Part shown: positions 22,031 to 32,483 of the stretch, piece by piece | How the letters are laid out: each line of letters opens with the position of its first letter | How positions within the stretch are numbered: position 1 is the stretch's first letter | Assembly (NCBI GenBank): GCA_024516035.1 | Contig: CM044959.1 | Location: 12,475,031 to 12,539,030 of the forward strand | DNA: 64,000 nucleotides | Direction of reading: 5' to 3' | Origin: Bactericera cockerelli | Taxonomy: Eukaryota > Arthropoda > Insecta > Hemiptera > Triozidae | Position numbers and translations under genes: made by a program | Notes under the pieces: model-generated | The model's input: the letters and a program-made list of their open reading frames with translations, nothing else | Database searches by the model: none | What the model was told of the DNA's origin: nothing

Positions 22031-22390
22031 AATTTTCCTCTTCCAAAAGAAAAATGACTTTCTTCCAGTTCGTTCATTTTATTACAGTTAAATCCACTTT
22101 GGTTAGAAAGAAAAATACGGCTAATATGTCTGATGATCATATGTCCTAGCTAAAGGGCGGTGTTATTGCCTATGGCAATCTCTTCCACATTACCCTTTTT
22201 AACACATATGATAACACATAAGAATTTTCCTCTTCCAAAAGAAAAATGACTTTCTTCCAGTTCGTTCATTTTATTACAGTTAAATCCACTTTGGTTAGAA
22301 AGAAAAATACGGCTAATATGTCTGATGATCATATGTCCTAGCTAAAGGGCGGTGTTATTGCCTATGGCAATCTCTTCCACATTACCCTTT
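22008..22390. repeat. Tandem duplication, two ~191-bp units
   Basis: The block beginning TTAACACATATGATAACACA occurs at 22008 and 22199 and is essentially identical in both units. Each unit joins a SINE C tail, half of the foldback element seen complete at 32508-32777 (ending GGTTAGAAAGAAAAATACGG), and a LINE 3'-end piece (CATATGTCCTAGCTAAAGGG). The frame MIIRHISRIFLSNQSG on the minus strand is a shadow. Confidence 0.9.
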
Positions 22391-22507
22391 ATTTAGTTCT
22401 ACCTTAGCATAAATTTACGTTTTATTTAATACACAAATACTATAACTTTTCTTTATATTCTTATTTCTTTTAATAATACTGTTAATTCTCATTTGTGTTT
22501 GTTTCAG

Positions 22508-22593
22508 CCACCATGGTGTTCCACCTCCTGATCATGCTCAGCTCCCTCTGTGGGGTCGTCACCTCCACCATCCTCATATTTGCCATCTACTCG
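22508..22593 (+). CDS. Exon of a multi-pass membrane protein gene (partial)
   Basis: This 86-bp exon follows a clear acceptor (GTGTTTGTTTCAG) and is followed by a strong donor (GTGAGT). Codons from the ATG at 22513 read MVFHLLIMLSSLCGVVTSTI then LIFAIYS, a hydrophobic segment long enough to span a membrane. The ATG sits in CCACCATGG, a near-ideal initiation context, so this may be the first coding exon after a 5' UTR intron. The frame is also open from the acceptor (xCC ACC ATG), so an internal exon is equally possible. It ends in phase 0 and fits the exon at 63792. The joined peptide, with an FLIPW motif after a short loop, recalls insect four-helix membrane proteins of the DUF4728/pasiflora type; that assignment is an inference from memory. 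GC at third codon positions is high compared with the flanks. Confidence 0.75.
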
Positions 22594-22733
22594 GTGAGTA
22601 TTTGTTCTGGACATGTGTATCTGGATGAGTTATGTGTTCAAACTGAACTAAATGATTGGTTTTTGATATACTAAATGACTATTTTTCATCGCAACATTAG
22701 CTTTTTGATCAGACAAAATACATACAAACTATA

Positions 22734-23426
22734 TGAGGAGCGGTTAAGAAGAAAAGCCATTTGCTTTTTGGGGACTTCGCATTTTTGAATTCTCCATGTT
22801 GTTCTGAATCCGTTCATATTTTGGTTTTTTTGCTGTGCGATGCGTAGTTGCTGAGGTATTCGTCTTAGAAAAAAATCCAATAATGGCCCTTCTTCTCGAC
22901 CCTAGGTTTTACATACAATTTGAATGAGGACTTCTGAGCGCTTTCATAGTTACTTGAATATAACTGAATACATTTCTGATTCAGAGGATGACTCTGAAAC
23001 AGAGTACTAAAACCATACCTATACTATCTATACTAATGTTGTAATTATTATTTTTAGAGCCCAAAGAAGTGTTTATTCCATTATTTCCATTATACTTTAC
23101 GTTAACCAAAGAAATGTTATTAAAACCATTTCTTTTTTACTGTGAAATTGAATTTTTGTGTTGTTATTTTTATAAAAAAATTGGTGGTCTGTAAAAAGGG
23201 CCATTTTTACTCTTTTGTAGTTATTTTTTTTTTAATTGGCACTTTTAACCCACAGTTTTCTTTTTTGACCGTATTAAAAACAATATTTTCTATTAGTTGG
23301 TAAAATTTCATATCTGTATCTATAAATCTGAGAAAGTTACACAGCGTTGAAAACTTTGAACAGCTTTTTCTCAAAATCGACTTTTTGCAATATGGCCCAG
23401 TGGCCCTTCTTCTTAACCGCTCCTCA
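22734..23426. mobile_element. Complete 693-bp MITE with TA target duplication
   Basis: Terminal inverted repeats TGAGGAGCGGTTAAGAAGAA (22734-22753, and its complement ending at 23426) are perfect over 20 bp and continue imperfectly. TA flanks both ends (22732-22733 and 23427-23428), as expected for Tc1/mariner-type transposition. No transposase remains; the interior is AT-rich and unrecognised. It lies 140 bp downstream of the exon donor site. Confidence 0.85.
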
Positions 23427-23582
23427 TATTTACCGTTATATAAGCTCTGTAGTTTTTGGGAGGCGTTCTCCCGCGAAACGACCGTTTCGCTTGTTCAATC
23501 AGAGTGCGTAGAGTGACGGTTGAAAAGGAGATTTGGAGATCTTGAGAGAGAGAGAGAGTGCTTTTCTGGGACGAGAGTCAAG

Positions 23583-23625
23583 TGTATTAAAGTGCCATCG
23601 ACGCCACCGCCGCAACGCTGGCTAA
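23583..23625 (-). mobile_element. Possible 5S-SINE head fragment
   Basis: GTATTAAAGTGCCATCGACG followed by CC...GCTGGCT resembles the complement of the first 35 bases of the 5S-SINE. Short and uncertain. Confidence 0.3.
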
Positions 23626-23667
23626 GCTGATATTTTTAATTGGTTACATCAGTCAGTCAGTGTAAAT

Positions 23668-24234
23668 ACAGGGTGCGCCAGAATAACCTGACGAGTTTAA
23701 AATGTTAACTATCAAGTCATAACTTGTCGTAGATGGTTGATGTTAGTGTCATTTTGTTTCCAATAAAAGCGGATTTAGTTACAATGGAGTGGTGGACACA
23801 TGTTGTAGTGCTTTTGTTGTAGAACATTTTTGAAAAGTGGTGATTCCGTGGCAATTACTCAGAGAAAGTTTCAGACTCACTACCGAATTAAATCTCTCTG
23901 CTTGTGACTATTTTCTTTGGGGTTACCTCAAAAGTAAAGTCTATATACATAAACCAAGGACTGTAGATGACTTGAAGAGACTAATTGTTCAAGAAATTCG
24001 TGCAATACACATGAATATGCTGGAGAAAGTCATGGACAATTTTTCGACCAGAATTGACGAGTGTATCAGAAATGGAGGTAAACATTTGACCAACATTATC
24101 TTTCACAAATAATTCAAATATTCAAAAAATCATGTATTAAAATAAATCCGCATGTCTTCTCTTTCAAATAACACAAAAATTATTGTTCTATCTTAAAAAT
24201 TGCTTGTTTAGTATCATTTTTAAACTCGTCTAGA
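23668..24234 (+). mobile_element. Tc1/mariner-superfamily element remnant
   Basis: The left end TACAGGGTGCGCCAGAATAA is a typical terminal word. The inner words ACGAGTTTAAAATG (23692) and CATTTTTAAACTCGTC (24219-24234) are inverted, marking the right TIR, whose outermost bases are lost. The roughly 570-bp element retains only the C-terminal third of a transposase gene. Confidence 0.75.
23870..24112 (+). pseudogene. Transposase C-terminal fragment, IS630/Tc1/mariner superfamily
   Basis: The peptide from about 23870 to the stop at 24110 contains SACDYFLWGYLKSKVY, then EIRAIHMNMLEKVMDNFSTR and a GGKHLTNIIFHK-like end. Transposases of this type have 'xPxDFFLWGYLKxxVY' around the third catalytic Asp, followed by 'VMxNFxxRxxxC' and 'GGHLxDIIF'. 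The third Asp of the DDD/E triad is therefore present (in SACD). The HTH domains and the first two catalytic residues are missing because of an internal deletion. This copy cannot encode an active enzyme. The open frame begins a little upstream at 23837 in unrelated sequence. Confidence 0.85.
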
Positions 24235-24276
24235 ATAGTGAGAAGTTGTACTAGGTGTACATGAATATCAAAACAT

Positions 24277-24319
24277 ACCGGGACAGCTGTTTCGAGCTTA
24301 TTTGCTCTCATCAGCAGGT
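24277..24319 (-). ncRNA. Hammerhead ribozyme-like motif
   Basis: The minus strand carries the hammerhead core in order: CTGATGA (24314-24308), stem II GAGC/GCTC closed by a 6-nt loop, GAAA (24293-24290), a palindromic stem III ACAGCTGT and the cleavage triplet GTC (24284-24282). Stem I would pair ACCTG (24319-24315) with CCGGT (24281-24277), with one U-C mismatch. The loopless palindromic stem III is the form known from ribozymes of Penelope-like retroelements and related repeats, which tend to act as dimers. An 8-bp hairpin (GTCCTGAC/GTCAGGAC, 24318-24341) abuts stem I. No retroelement ORF is attached, so this is probably the end of a decayed element. Confidence 0.7.
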
Positions 24320-24341
24320 CCTGACTATCTCAAGTCAGGAC

Positions 24342-24910
24342 GTAAAAACCAAATAGAATCAATGGACATGAAAGGAGCCTGGACATTAGATCTGGGCGTC
24401 CAAATAATCCTCTCACCATCGTGATTTAAGTATCTGTCCCTATCTCACGGACACGGAATTATTATTATCAGCAGGTAATAGTTTTGAATATCCATGCCAT
24501 CAACTAACCTTTCATTTTAATCAGTGTAAACAGAAAATCAGTATAAACATGTTTAATTAGATACATTTTTATATCCAATTAAAACTACATTTTTTTTGTT
24601 GCGTTTAGAAAAACGTTTAAACGAACAGCAAGTACAATGATCCCAAAAAAACGAGCACAAAATCCTAGACAGAAACTCATTGTTTCCATAATATTCTAAT
24701 TTCAAAACAAAGGTAACGTAAGTTTTCTGTAGCGCAACCACGAAACCAGATAAAATAACAATTTGCATTTTGGCTGCAATAAAAAAGAAACTTTAAGCTA
24801 ATAAATATCCGCAATCTTGTTTAAATATCTAACCCCGTTAACCCTCCTCCTTCTCCAAACGACCCTCCCCCTTTCCTCTAAAACCCTTCAGCTTTCCTCT
24901 CCAACCCCCC

Positions 24911-24942
<32 letters not shown>

Positions 24943-25117
24943 AAAACAAAAGTGACCTGTTTGTTTATTTTCTGCAACTTGCACGACCGACGTTTCTTTG
25001 TTGGTTTATAATAATTGTTTCAAATTAATGTAATTATTAATTTAGTTTTCAATTGGGGTTATAAGCACACTAGCATTATATTTACGGTGCATTATTTTTG
25101 ATCTAAAAGTTTAAAAA
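24342..25117. other. No gene seen; contains a C27-A9 homopolymer junction
   Basis: 24905-24931 is 27 consecutive C, followed directly by nine A and ACAAAACAAAA. Such a tract is length-unstable and error-prone in sequencing. The rest is AT-rich and unrecognised; 24342-24480 may belong to the element that carries the ribozyme motif. Confidence 0.5.
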
Positions 25118-25262
25118 AAAAGTTATCATATGTGTGTTAATCACTTTCGTGTCATCACAACTACTCAAACTCGCTTTACTCAATCTACGCTGAAACCCGG
25201 ACTTGAACTACCGACCTCCAGGTTACAAGTCCGCTGCCTTATCGATCAAGCTACTGAGGTTG
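25118..25262 (-). mobile_element. tRNA-derived SINE family C
   Basis: The minus-strand copy has an intact head (B box complement CTTGAACTACCGACCTCC on plus) and body (ACTACTCAAACTCGCTTTAC on plus), plus the tail ATCATATGTGTGTTAATC. It is close to the copy at 40308. Confidence 0.85.
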
Positions 25263-26508
25263 ATAGAGTTTGTGGGTGGTAGAAAATTATTTTTGATTTA
25301 CTTTAAAAAAGAAAAGAAACAGTATTACACTAATAAAATTAATTTATTTTATGTCAAAAGAAATTTGTATTTCTCTTATACAGGGTGTAATTAAATGTGT
25401 GGTCGACAGTTTAGGGGCATGTTACAAGGCACAAATCCTGGGTTCTTTCACATATAAATACCAAAAAATGCTTCCTCTTTCTGTTTAATATGATGTTTAT
25501 TCTGACACAATACATGAAACAAAATATAAAATGATATTTTCTTGTTTGTTTATGATACAAAATAATATAAAATTACTCTGCAAACTATGTAGAAGCCTGT
25601 TTTGGATATGAACAATACATAATATTATAATATTTATGGAATATTCAAATTTCAAATATTATCAAACAATGATGTTACAAATACTCCAAACAGCTTAACT
25701 GAAATAAATTGAATCCTTGAGACTCAAACAATCAATTATAATTGAATCCGTTACCTTAACAATCTACCTTTGAACCATATCTCGTGTAATTTACGTATAC
25801 GTATAATGTATAATATAAATTACCATAGGGTTAAAAAATCATATATAATCTCCAAAGAAACCTAGATACTTAGATAGTACACAAATAGCTGCTGAAAACT
25901 TTTTTAATTTAATTTTATGTTCCCAAACAATTCATCTGATGTTTTTTTCGCCGTCTCGAAAATTACTTTACAGTTAGGTTTTAAAAATATTAAAGTTTAG
26001 ACATAAAAAACAAGTGTTTTCAGTCGTTTTCACTTGTCTATTCCACTTCTATGAAAGTTGAGGTTGTAAAATATGATCCTGTAGAATATTTTTGGATTAT
26101 ATGTATATGATTCTTCTTGTTTACCTTGGGCTTATATGAAAGGGCCAAATTATAGCTATCAGTCAGCTGATGAAATCTAACGCGGTTGGCTTGGATCTAC
26201 TAATCCTGTTCCATAATACATCCCTTGGTATCTATGAATAGTAGTGGACGACCATTAAAATTTGGGTGATCGGAGAATAGTTCTTTGATGACAACTTTGA
26301 AACTATCCTTGAAAGATAACAGCGCTATCATGTGATAGCTGTTATTTAACAATCAACAATAAATTAATAACAAAGGGAAAAAATAAAAAATATATATAAA
26401 AAAATAGAACAATATTAATGTATTTGTAATCAATAATTTTTTTGTAATCCGGGACGAAGTTAATGTCTATAGCATTCTCTGCCACTTATTATCTTAACAG
26501 GGTGATTA
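25263..26508. other. No gene seen; very AT-rich
   Basis: Contains TACAGGGTGTAATTAAATGT at 25380, a possible isolated MITE end, and 26450-26505, a weak complement of a family B SINE body. No coding exon was recognised. Confidence 0.4.
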
Positions 26509-27903
26509 TTGCCTTCTAACCCTTACAAGATCCAAGTGAGAAGGCAATCTCTTCCACCCAAGAGTTGGGTGGAAGAGATTGCCATTTTGTAATTTTGTAA
26601 TTTTATTTGCATCAATTGATATACATGATAGGTACAATATTAAGGTACAATAAATAAATATATTAAGAAGGTGAAGGTACATAAAAAGAATAGATACATA
26701 ACTTACACAAATATTCTTAATAATGTAGTAATACTTGTATACCTACTTATGTTTCGAAGTACCTATCTGTGTTGAATAGATTGTTTAGTTATAATACTGC
26801 TACACAGCTCATACTAAGAGATATTGATTCTCTTGTATTATGAGCTGGTTACGTTTTCTTATTATCATAATGAGTGGGATGACTTATTCAGTTTAATGTA
26901 GACTCTATGCGAATAGAATATTAGTGTATTGATGCAATAATAATATTAATATTTTATTTTAATATTTGAGATTGTAATAAAAAAAAAAAAATTATAGGTT
27001 TTCTATGAGCCATTTTTTGAGTTCAATTTTAAATCGATCAGTATTATCTATACTTTTTAAGGTGGCGGGTAAAGTTTCATACATTTTTATTCCTAGGTAG
27101 TGTAGACATTTTTGAGCTTTGCTTGTTTTACATTTCATAGTAACAGGTGTTGTTGTTCTGAGGGAGTATTTACTTTCTTTAAATTTAATCAAAGTATGCT
27201 TATTTTTGTGAACATATATACAGACATTTTTTTTGGTTAATCTGTCCAGATTTAGTACACCAAGTTCTTTATAAAGGTTTACAGTTGGAAAACGTTTTTC
27301 CTTAAAGTAAATTATTTTTAATATTTTATTTTGAATTGTATTTAACTTTTTCAAGACTGTAGGACCGGCTCGACCAATTGCGCACAAACCATATTCCAGT
27401 GAGGATTGAACAAGTGCAAAGTATATTTCTTTTAGAAATGGTAATGGGGTAAAAGATCTAAGGGACAAGAAGGGAAAAATGTACCTGCGCAGTCTCTTGG
27501 TTAGAGCCAGAATATGTTTATCCCACCTAAGGTGGTTATCCAATTCTAGGCCAAGGTACTTGGTGTGTGTTACCACTTCGACACTGAGGGCGCATTCGCA
27601 TGTAGGAGGACAGTCCCGACGGTCATGTATAACTAGCCTGCTTTCAGATGGAAGTGTACTTGCGTTTAAAGTTATCGGTAGGAGTTTGGTTTTATTTATG
27701 TTTAGAAATAGGTTATTATATTGGAACCAGATTTTAATTTTAAATATGTCGTCTTGCATTTTAGAAAATACATCCTGCCAGGACTGTCCCTCCACACTTA
27801 GTGCTGTGTCGTCAGCGAACGACACGAGGGATCCATGCAGTTCTAGGTGGTTAAGTCCAGAGACATAGACATTATACAGTGTCGGGGATAGGACTGTTGC
27901 AAT
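26509..27903 (-). mobile_element. Non-LTR retrotransposon fragment (5'-truncated, with 3' UTR)
   Basis: On the minus strand this runs from the RT core at 27903 to the stop at 26992, then a 480-bp AT-rich 3' UTR ending in a hairpin (CTCTTCCACCCAACTC / TTGGGTGGAAGAG, 26550-26577) and GGCAATAAT. The hairpin and following words are shared with the LINE-tail fragments at 10775 and 22133. The 5' end abuts an opposite-strand tail of the same family at 27899. Confidence 0.8.
26992..27903 (-). pseudogene. Reverse transcriptase C-terminal part, Jockey/CR1-like LINE
   Basis: About 300 codons stay open from 27903. The peptide starts ATVLSPTLYNVYVSGLNHLE, corresponding to the 'PQGxVLSPxLFNxY' RT motif. 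It continues to SFADDTALSVEG, the catalytic (Y/F)ADD box with two Asp, then INKTKLLP and TKYLGLELDNHLRWDKHI. The thumb-like region has SLEYGLCAIG and IQNKILKIIYFKEKRF. This order fits the last third of a LINE ORF2 of the Jockey/CR1/I group. The endonuclease and the RT fingers and palm upstream of motif B are missing, so the copy is dead. The frame is uninterrupted, suggesting a fairly young insertion. The 129-codon plus-strand frame over it is a shadow. Confidence 0.88.
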
Positions 27904-28060
27904 AACCCCGCCCTTTAGTTAGGACATATGTCTTTATCTAATTCTTTCCATTTTATTGTTTCCATTTTATTTTTATATCTAATAAATATTTGTATTGTAC
28001 AAATGTACATAATTATATATGTCTTTGTTTCTAATAAAGCATTTAATAATAATAAGGTAT
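27899..28060 (+). mobile_element. Same LINE family, 3' tail in the opposite orientation
   Basis: GCAATAACCCCGCCCTTTAG then TTAGGACATATGTC is the plus-oriented continuation of the LINE 3' end, followed by an AT-rich stretch ending AATAAAGCATTTAATAATAA. It sits head-to-head with the RT segment, as expected if one insertion was inverted by twin priming. Confidence 0.55.
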
Positions 28061-28860
28061 CCTAGGACATAAAAAGAGGTAATCTATATTCACTAGGTAG
28101 TGTCTCAATAAGTCTAAATATAAACAGGGAGAAAAAGGGACCAGATAATATTCTGATCCTTTTTCTTAATAGAAAGTACAAAAAGAACTAATAAGTTTTC
28201 AGAAAGTTACGTCTCTATAATACGTGTTTGGAGTAAAATTTTCCCCTTCTCCCTACGTGTAAATTCATCTTTTTGTTCGTATCTGATGTTTTATAGAAGG
28301 AAAGTTGCTGTAGAACGTAGCATAGAAAATAATAAGTTGTTCTAAGTTTATGTTCTACAGCAACTATACGAGGAACTACTTATTTAGAAGTTGCAGCTAA
28401 TGTAATTAGTACGGGGGAGCAGAAGGATAAAGTTTCATTCTTTGCAATGCAGCCGTTCATTTGAGATGCTTTCTTTTTGAAAACAGATGTGAAATGCTCA
28501 TCTCACGTCACGTAGGTAATGTAAACTTTTCTCACTGGTCATTGCACCAGTAATCATGTGATGTAGGATAAGTAGTTATATGAAGTATAAGAATAAGAAG
28601 AAGGGGTTAATTATTGCCCATAAACCTGTACAACCAGTGCATGCTTTATTTTGAATCCAGGCTAGATTGCCTAGATGGCCTACCTAACGCCAAACCACTT
28701 AAGGGCGCCAACGATTTGTAAAAGATCTTTTCATTTTTTTTTTTTTTTTTTTATCAATATGGACTTATACGACGCGACGTGACAGAACCATCAATCACAG
28801 TATTTTATTTTTGTTCTGCTAGATTAAATCTCGAAAGTTCCTCATACCTAGCAGTTTATT
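28061..28860. other. No gene seen
   Basis: AT-rich with a 20-T run at 28735-28754. No exon or recognisable repeat was found. Confidence 0.4.
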
Positions 28861-29620
28861 TATCATTGGATTATTAGTAAGAAAAAGAGAGAGAAAGATT
28901 AGATAACAAGTCTTATCATTAAAAGGATTGTTTAGATAACAAATTGAAAGGCATACTTTGAGATCAAATAGAAGAGACAATACCAAAATGGGACGATGAG
29001 ATGGGGAAAAATTAGATGAAGACTTAGAGCAAACACTTGGGATGAAAAATGAAGGCCAAAGACGAAATGGAATGGATAAACAAAACAGAAATTCAAAAGA
29101 GAAGAAGGAAAAACATTGAAGATAAAATGATAAATAAAATAAAAATAATAATGAATTTATTTTATTATGCATCTGCAATGTTCAGTTTGACATAAATTTT
29201 CCTGTAAATAAGTACTATAATTGTGTACTTTTAGGAAATTGTACCAGATTGGTCTATTTTTTTATTTCACATGTCTTTAAATTGCGTAAATTTAATTAAT
29301 TTATGAAAATTTCATTTGTCTTCTAAATAAGAGAGAAAAAAAGAGGGGTTGGGAATTAATAATGAAAAATTAGAAAGAGAGTAGATGACAGAGATAATAA
29401 TAACAAAAGGGTTGAAGAAAGAGATCAGCTAAAAGCGCTTAAAGTACATAAAACTACGAAAGGAGCAAGATAAAGACGTTACAGAAATGTCAGAAAACGG
29501 GAATGGAAATAGATGTCAAGAGACCTGAGGATTATGGATAAAAGAGAAAGAGAGAAGAAAAAATAAAAGAAGAATGAACAAAGATAAAGGACAAAATACT
29601 CAAATAGAAGAATACCAAGT
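28861..29620. repeat. Purine-biased AT-rich region
   Basis: The plus strand is A/G-rich (GAGAGAAAGA, AAAAGAGAG words) in two blocks, 28880-29110 and 29330-29600, giving Leu/Phe/Ser-rich minus-strand frames of 81-119 codons. Less regular than the other tracts. Confidence 0.5.
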
Positions 29621-31103
29621 TGATTTTGTCCAAAGTGCTTTAAATTCGTAGAGACAATAAACTTTATTACACGTCGTCTCAGGAGAAATCCTACAGTATT
29701 AGTGGCAGCGTTCAAAAAGAGCATTAGGATTCATCCGACAGATGTGACTGAGAAATAAAAAGAGTTTTATCTTTGTAGATAGATGTCAAATTTGAATCCG
29801 GATACTATAATACCCACAAAAAACTACCGTTGAAAAGAGGGCCAAGTTCCAGAACTAATATTGAAAAAGTTTTAGCCAATGTATGCAGTGATATCTTGTT
29901 TGCGGCCAAATTATTTTGGTACTGAAGCATTTCTTTTTATTAAATTCCGTATTCTGAGTTCCTCATTTTGTATTTTAACTGCAAACTATCCTCTAATCTA
30001 GCCAGTTTTGCTCCTTTTGCTGGTTATATTGGCATTTTGTATACCTATTGCCGTAATATTCCATACCTTCAACATTCGGCTCTGACTATCGACTGAGAAA
30101 AATAGTTGTTCGCCTTACGTTGAAGAATTATTTGCTCCAATTAATTTTTTATCACTTTTCAAATCTGGATGAAAATTGACCCTTGTTTTTTCTAACTTCA
30201 GTGGATTTTTTTTTCAAGATAAGTACATAAAAACTAAATTTCAAATCTTACAAGAGTTTCTCCCATGTGTATTTGTGACTTTTTTTGTTGCTAAACTTCT
30301 CTTAAACATTTTTGGTTATTTGAGATGTAGGTATTCTTTGTATTCTGAAAAAAAAATAGACATTGCTTTTCTATTTTACATTACCTTGCCTGGGACAGGC
30401 AGAACAAAGCATACGAATCAGTTCACTGAAATCAGTTATCAGTTTTTTTTTCTTGAATTTCTTTTTCTTCTTTTTCATTTTCTTTTCTCTTTTTTCATAT
30501 TCCATGAATGTGGTTATCAGTGATCTTACGAAAACTTATTGAAGTATTCAACAGGACATGGTCTGCTGAAGATTTAAAGCTGGATTGTGAAAACCTACAT
30601 GGTTCGGCAAAAGAGCTTACAGTACGAGACATTAAATTTAAGAAAAAAGAAGAAAAAGAAAGAATCCACATCAAAAGAAAAGGTGAAAAACCTCTCCGAC
30701 TTAAATATTTAATCAACGCACATACTCACACTTTGAGTCACGTACCAGAATGTCTAAGACGAGAAGTCTTGAGGAATAAACTTTAGAAGACTGTGCACAG
30801 GTAAATAAACGAATGAAAGACAAGTTATAACAAAGTGTAGATTATAATATATAGAAAAAATATGTTTTACAACAAGAAAAAAAATATACCACAAACAAAA
30901 ATTATACCAAAAAAAGTGTCAAGGAATTGTAAATATGGACTAAAGTAATGAAAGTTCAGAAAATTCGTTTGTAGAAAAAATAATGTCAAGGCAACATTTC
31001 AATAATATTAATTGTTTTGGAGCCATGTAATAATCCAGACAATGAAATAATAATAATAACCTAGTTACTAGGATAGCATAAACTCATTTCTAACTCTATC
31101 TAA
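29621..31103. other. No supported gene
   Basis: A 92-codon plus frame at 30508-30786 is Lys/Glu-rich with no recognised domain and overlaps a minus-strand frame. A 115-codon frame at 30176-30523 is Phe-rich. Neither has a convincing context, so both are left out as genes. Confidence 0.4.
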
Positions 31104-31312
31104 CTCTGTTCCAGTAGCTCAGTGGTAAAGGTGGCTCTCTGTAAATCCAGAGATTCCAGAGGTCACGGGTTCAATACCCAGCCGGGACATGACAAGTTAT
31201 CCTCGCATTTGGGATTTTTACCACATAATAAAATACATCTTGGGCTTACTGCTGGAATAATGGGACTTAATAGTCCTATAAGTATAAATATTATTCTTAT
31301 TATTATCACTTC
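31104..31312 (+). mobile_element. tRNA-derived SINE family A
   Basis: The head (CCAGTAGCTCAGTGGTAAAG, B box GGGTTCAATACCCAGCC), body (GACATGACAAGTTATCCTCG, TACTGCTGGAATAATGGGAC) and (TTATTATTAT) tail are all present. A small duplication (CCAGAGATTCCAGAGG) enlarges the anticodon region. Confidence 0.85.
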
Positions 31313-32483
31313 TTGCAATACCACAACCACACATCCAATATAAAATGCATAGGTTTTACTAATTAACCTTCAATCTGTGGTCTGATGAGTTTCAAATGTT
31401 TGACCAACATTGAAATGTACCTCAAAGGCAGCAATCATTAAAAACAGTTTACAAACAAGCAAACTTATATTACAGAAATTGTCAAAGACAAATTTTATAC
31501 TGCACAACAAATTCAACAAACTTTATTAAATTTCCTTTCAAGGGAAGTACAAACTAAATTCAGAAGTACCTGGAAAATGTTAATTAATTACAGGAATAAT
31601 ATTAATACGTAGAAAATGTTGATTAAGTCAATGCAAATATGTATAATTGTATATTTATGTACAATATTTTACATACCAGTTCCTTTGAAAATTTCTTGCA
31701 CTTGATATAGATCATAGAGTGTAACAAAAAGTCATGATATTAATTAACTATCCAATAGAGACCAACTTAGTTGATAGAGTTAAAATAATTTAAAATGAAA
31801 TTGTAGAACATTCAAGAGACTCATCATAACTCGAAAATCTGCTAAATTCCGCATAATTACGCTTAAGACTGCAAAGTCTGCAAACCTTCTTACGACTGTT
31901 CTTAAATTTCATTTCGAGAACAAATTTAATAATGGGTCATCTTCCATAAAAAAAAATCGATAGCTATTGATAATTCGCCTTCTCTTTGTCAAATTTTAAT
32001 CCTTAAGCTTTTCAACACAACTTTTTTTACATGAAATTTGGTTTCATATATGTTTGAAACTACATTCGACAAGTTGCAAAGTACATCCAAGCGGCTAGTT
32101 ATTACGTGTTATTGTGTTGCGGTCTGTATTCGCGAGGGTCATGATAAATTAACGGCTCGTTATTATTCCTTTCTTTTTTTCCAAGGTTGGTAATGATACA
32201 TAGATGAGGGACGGTAATGATAGATGGATGAGGGACGGTAAAGATAGATAGATGAGGGGCGGAAGAAGAGGAAGCGTGGTGCAAAGGTACGGGACTAGTC
32301 AGTTTGTTATTCATCCGGCTATAAATTCAAAGTCAAAAGCTCTTTAGTCCTCGTCTGAAAATTTACATTATTTTTTTTAGACTGTGGGTATTTTTTTTTT
32401 TTTTTGGTGAGTGGTTTATTCAACTTTTTAAAAAAAAAAAAAAAATCACACTAGTTGCTGTCACTGAGACAAAAATATTATAT
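31313..32483. other. No gene seen; includes a small GATAGATGAGG repeat
   Basis: AT-rich sequence. At 32188-32265 the phrase GATAGATGGATGAGGGACGG and variants recur three times with a ~25-bp period. T- and A-runs lie at 32391-32406 and 32430-32446. Confidence 0.45.

Noticed and set aside
25380..25400. MITE end (TACAGGGTGTAATTAAATGT)
   Set aside because: No matching inverted end or TA-flanked partner was found within a few kilobases.
30508..30786. 92-codon Lys/Glu-rich plus frame
   Set aside because: No domain, no splice or promoter context, and an overlapping minus frame of similar size.
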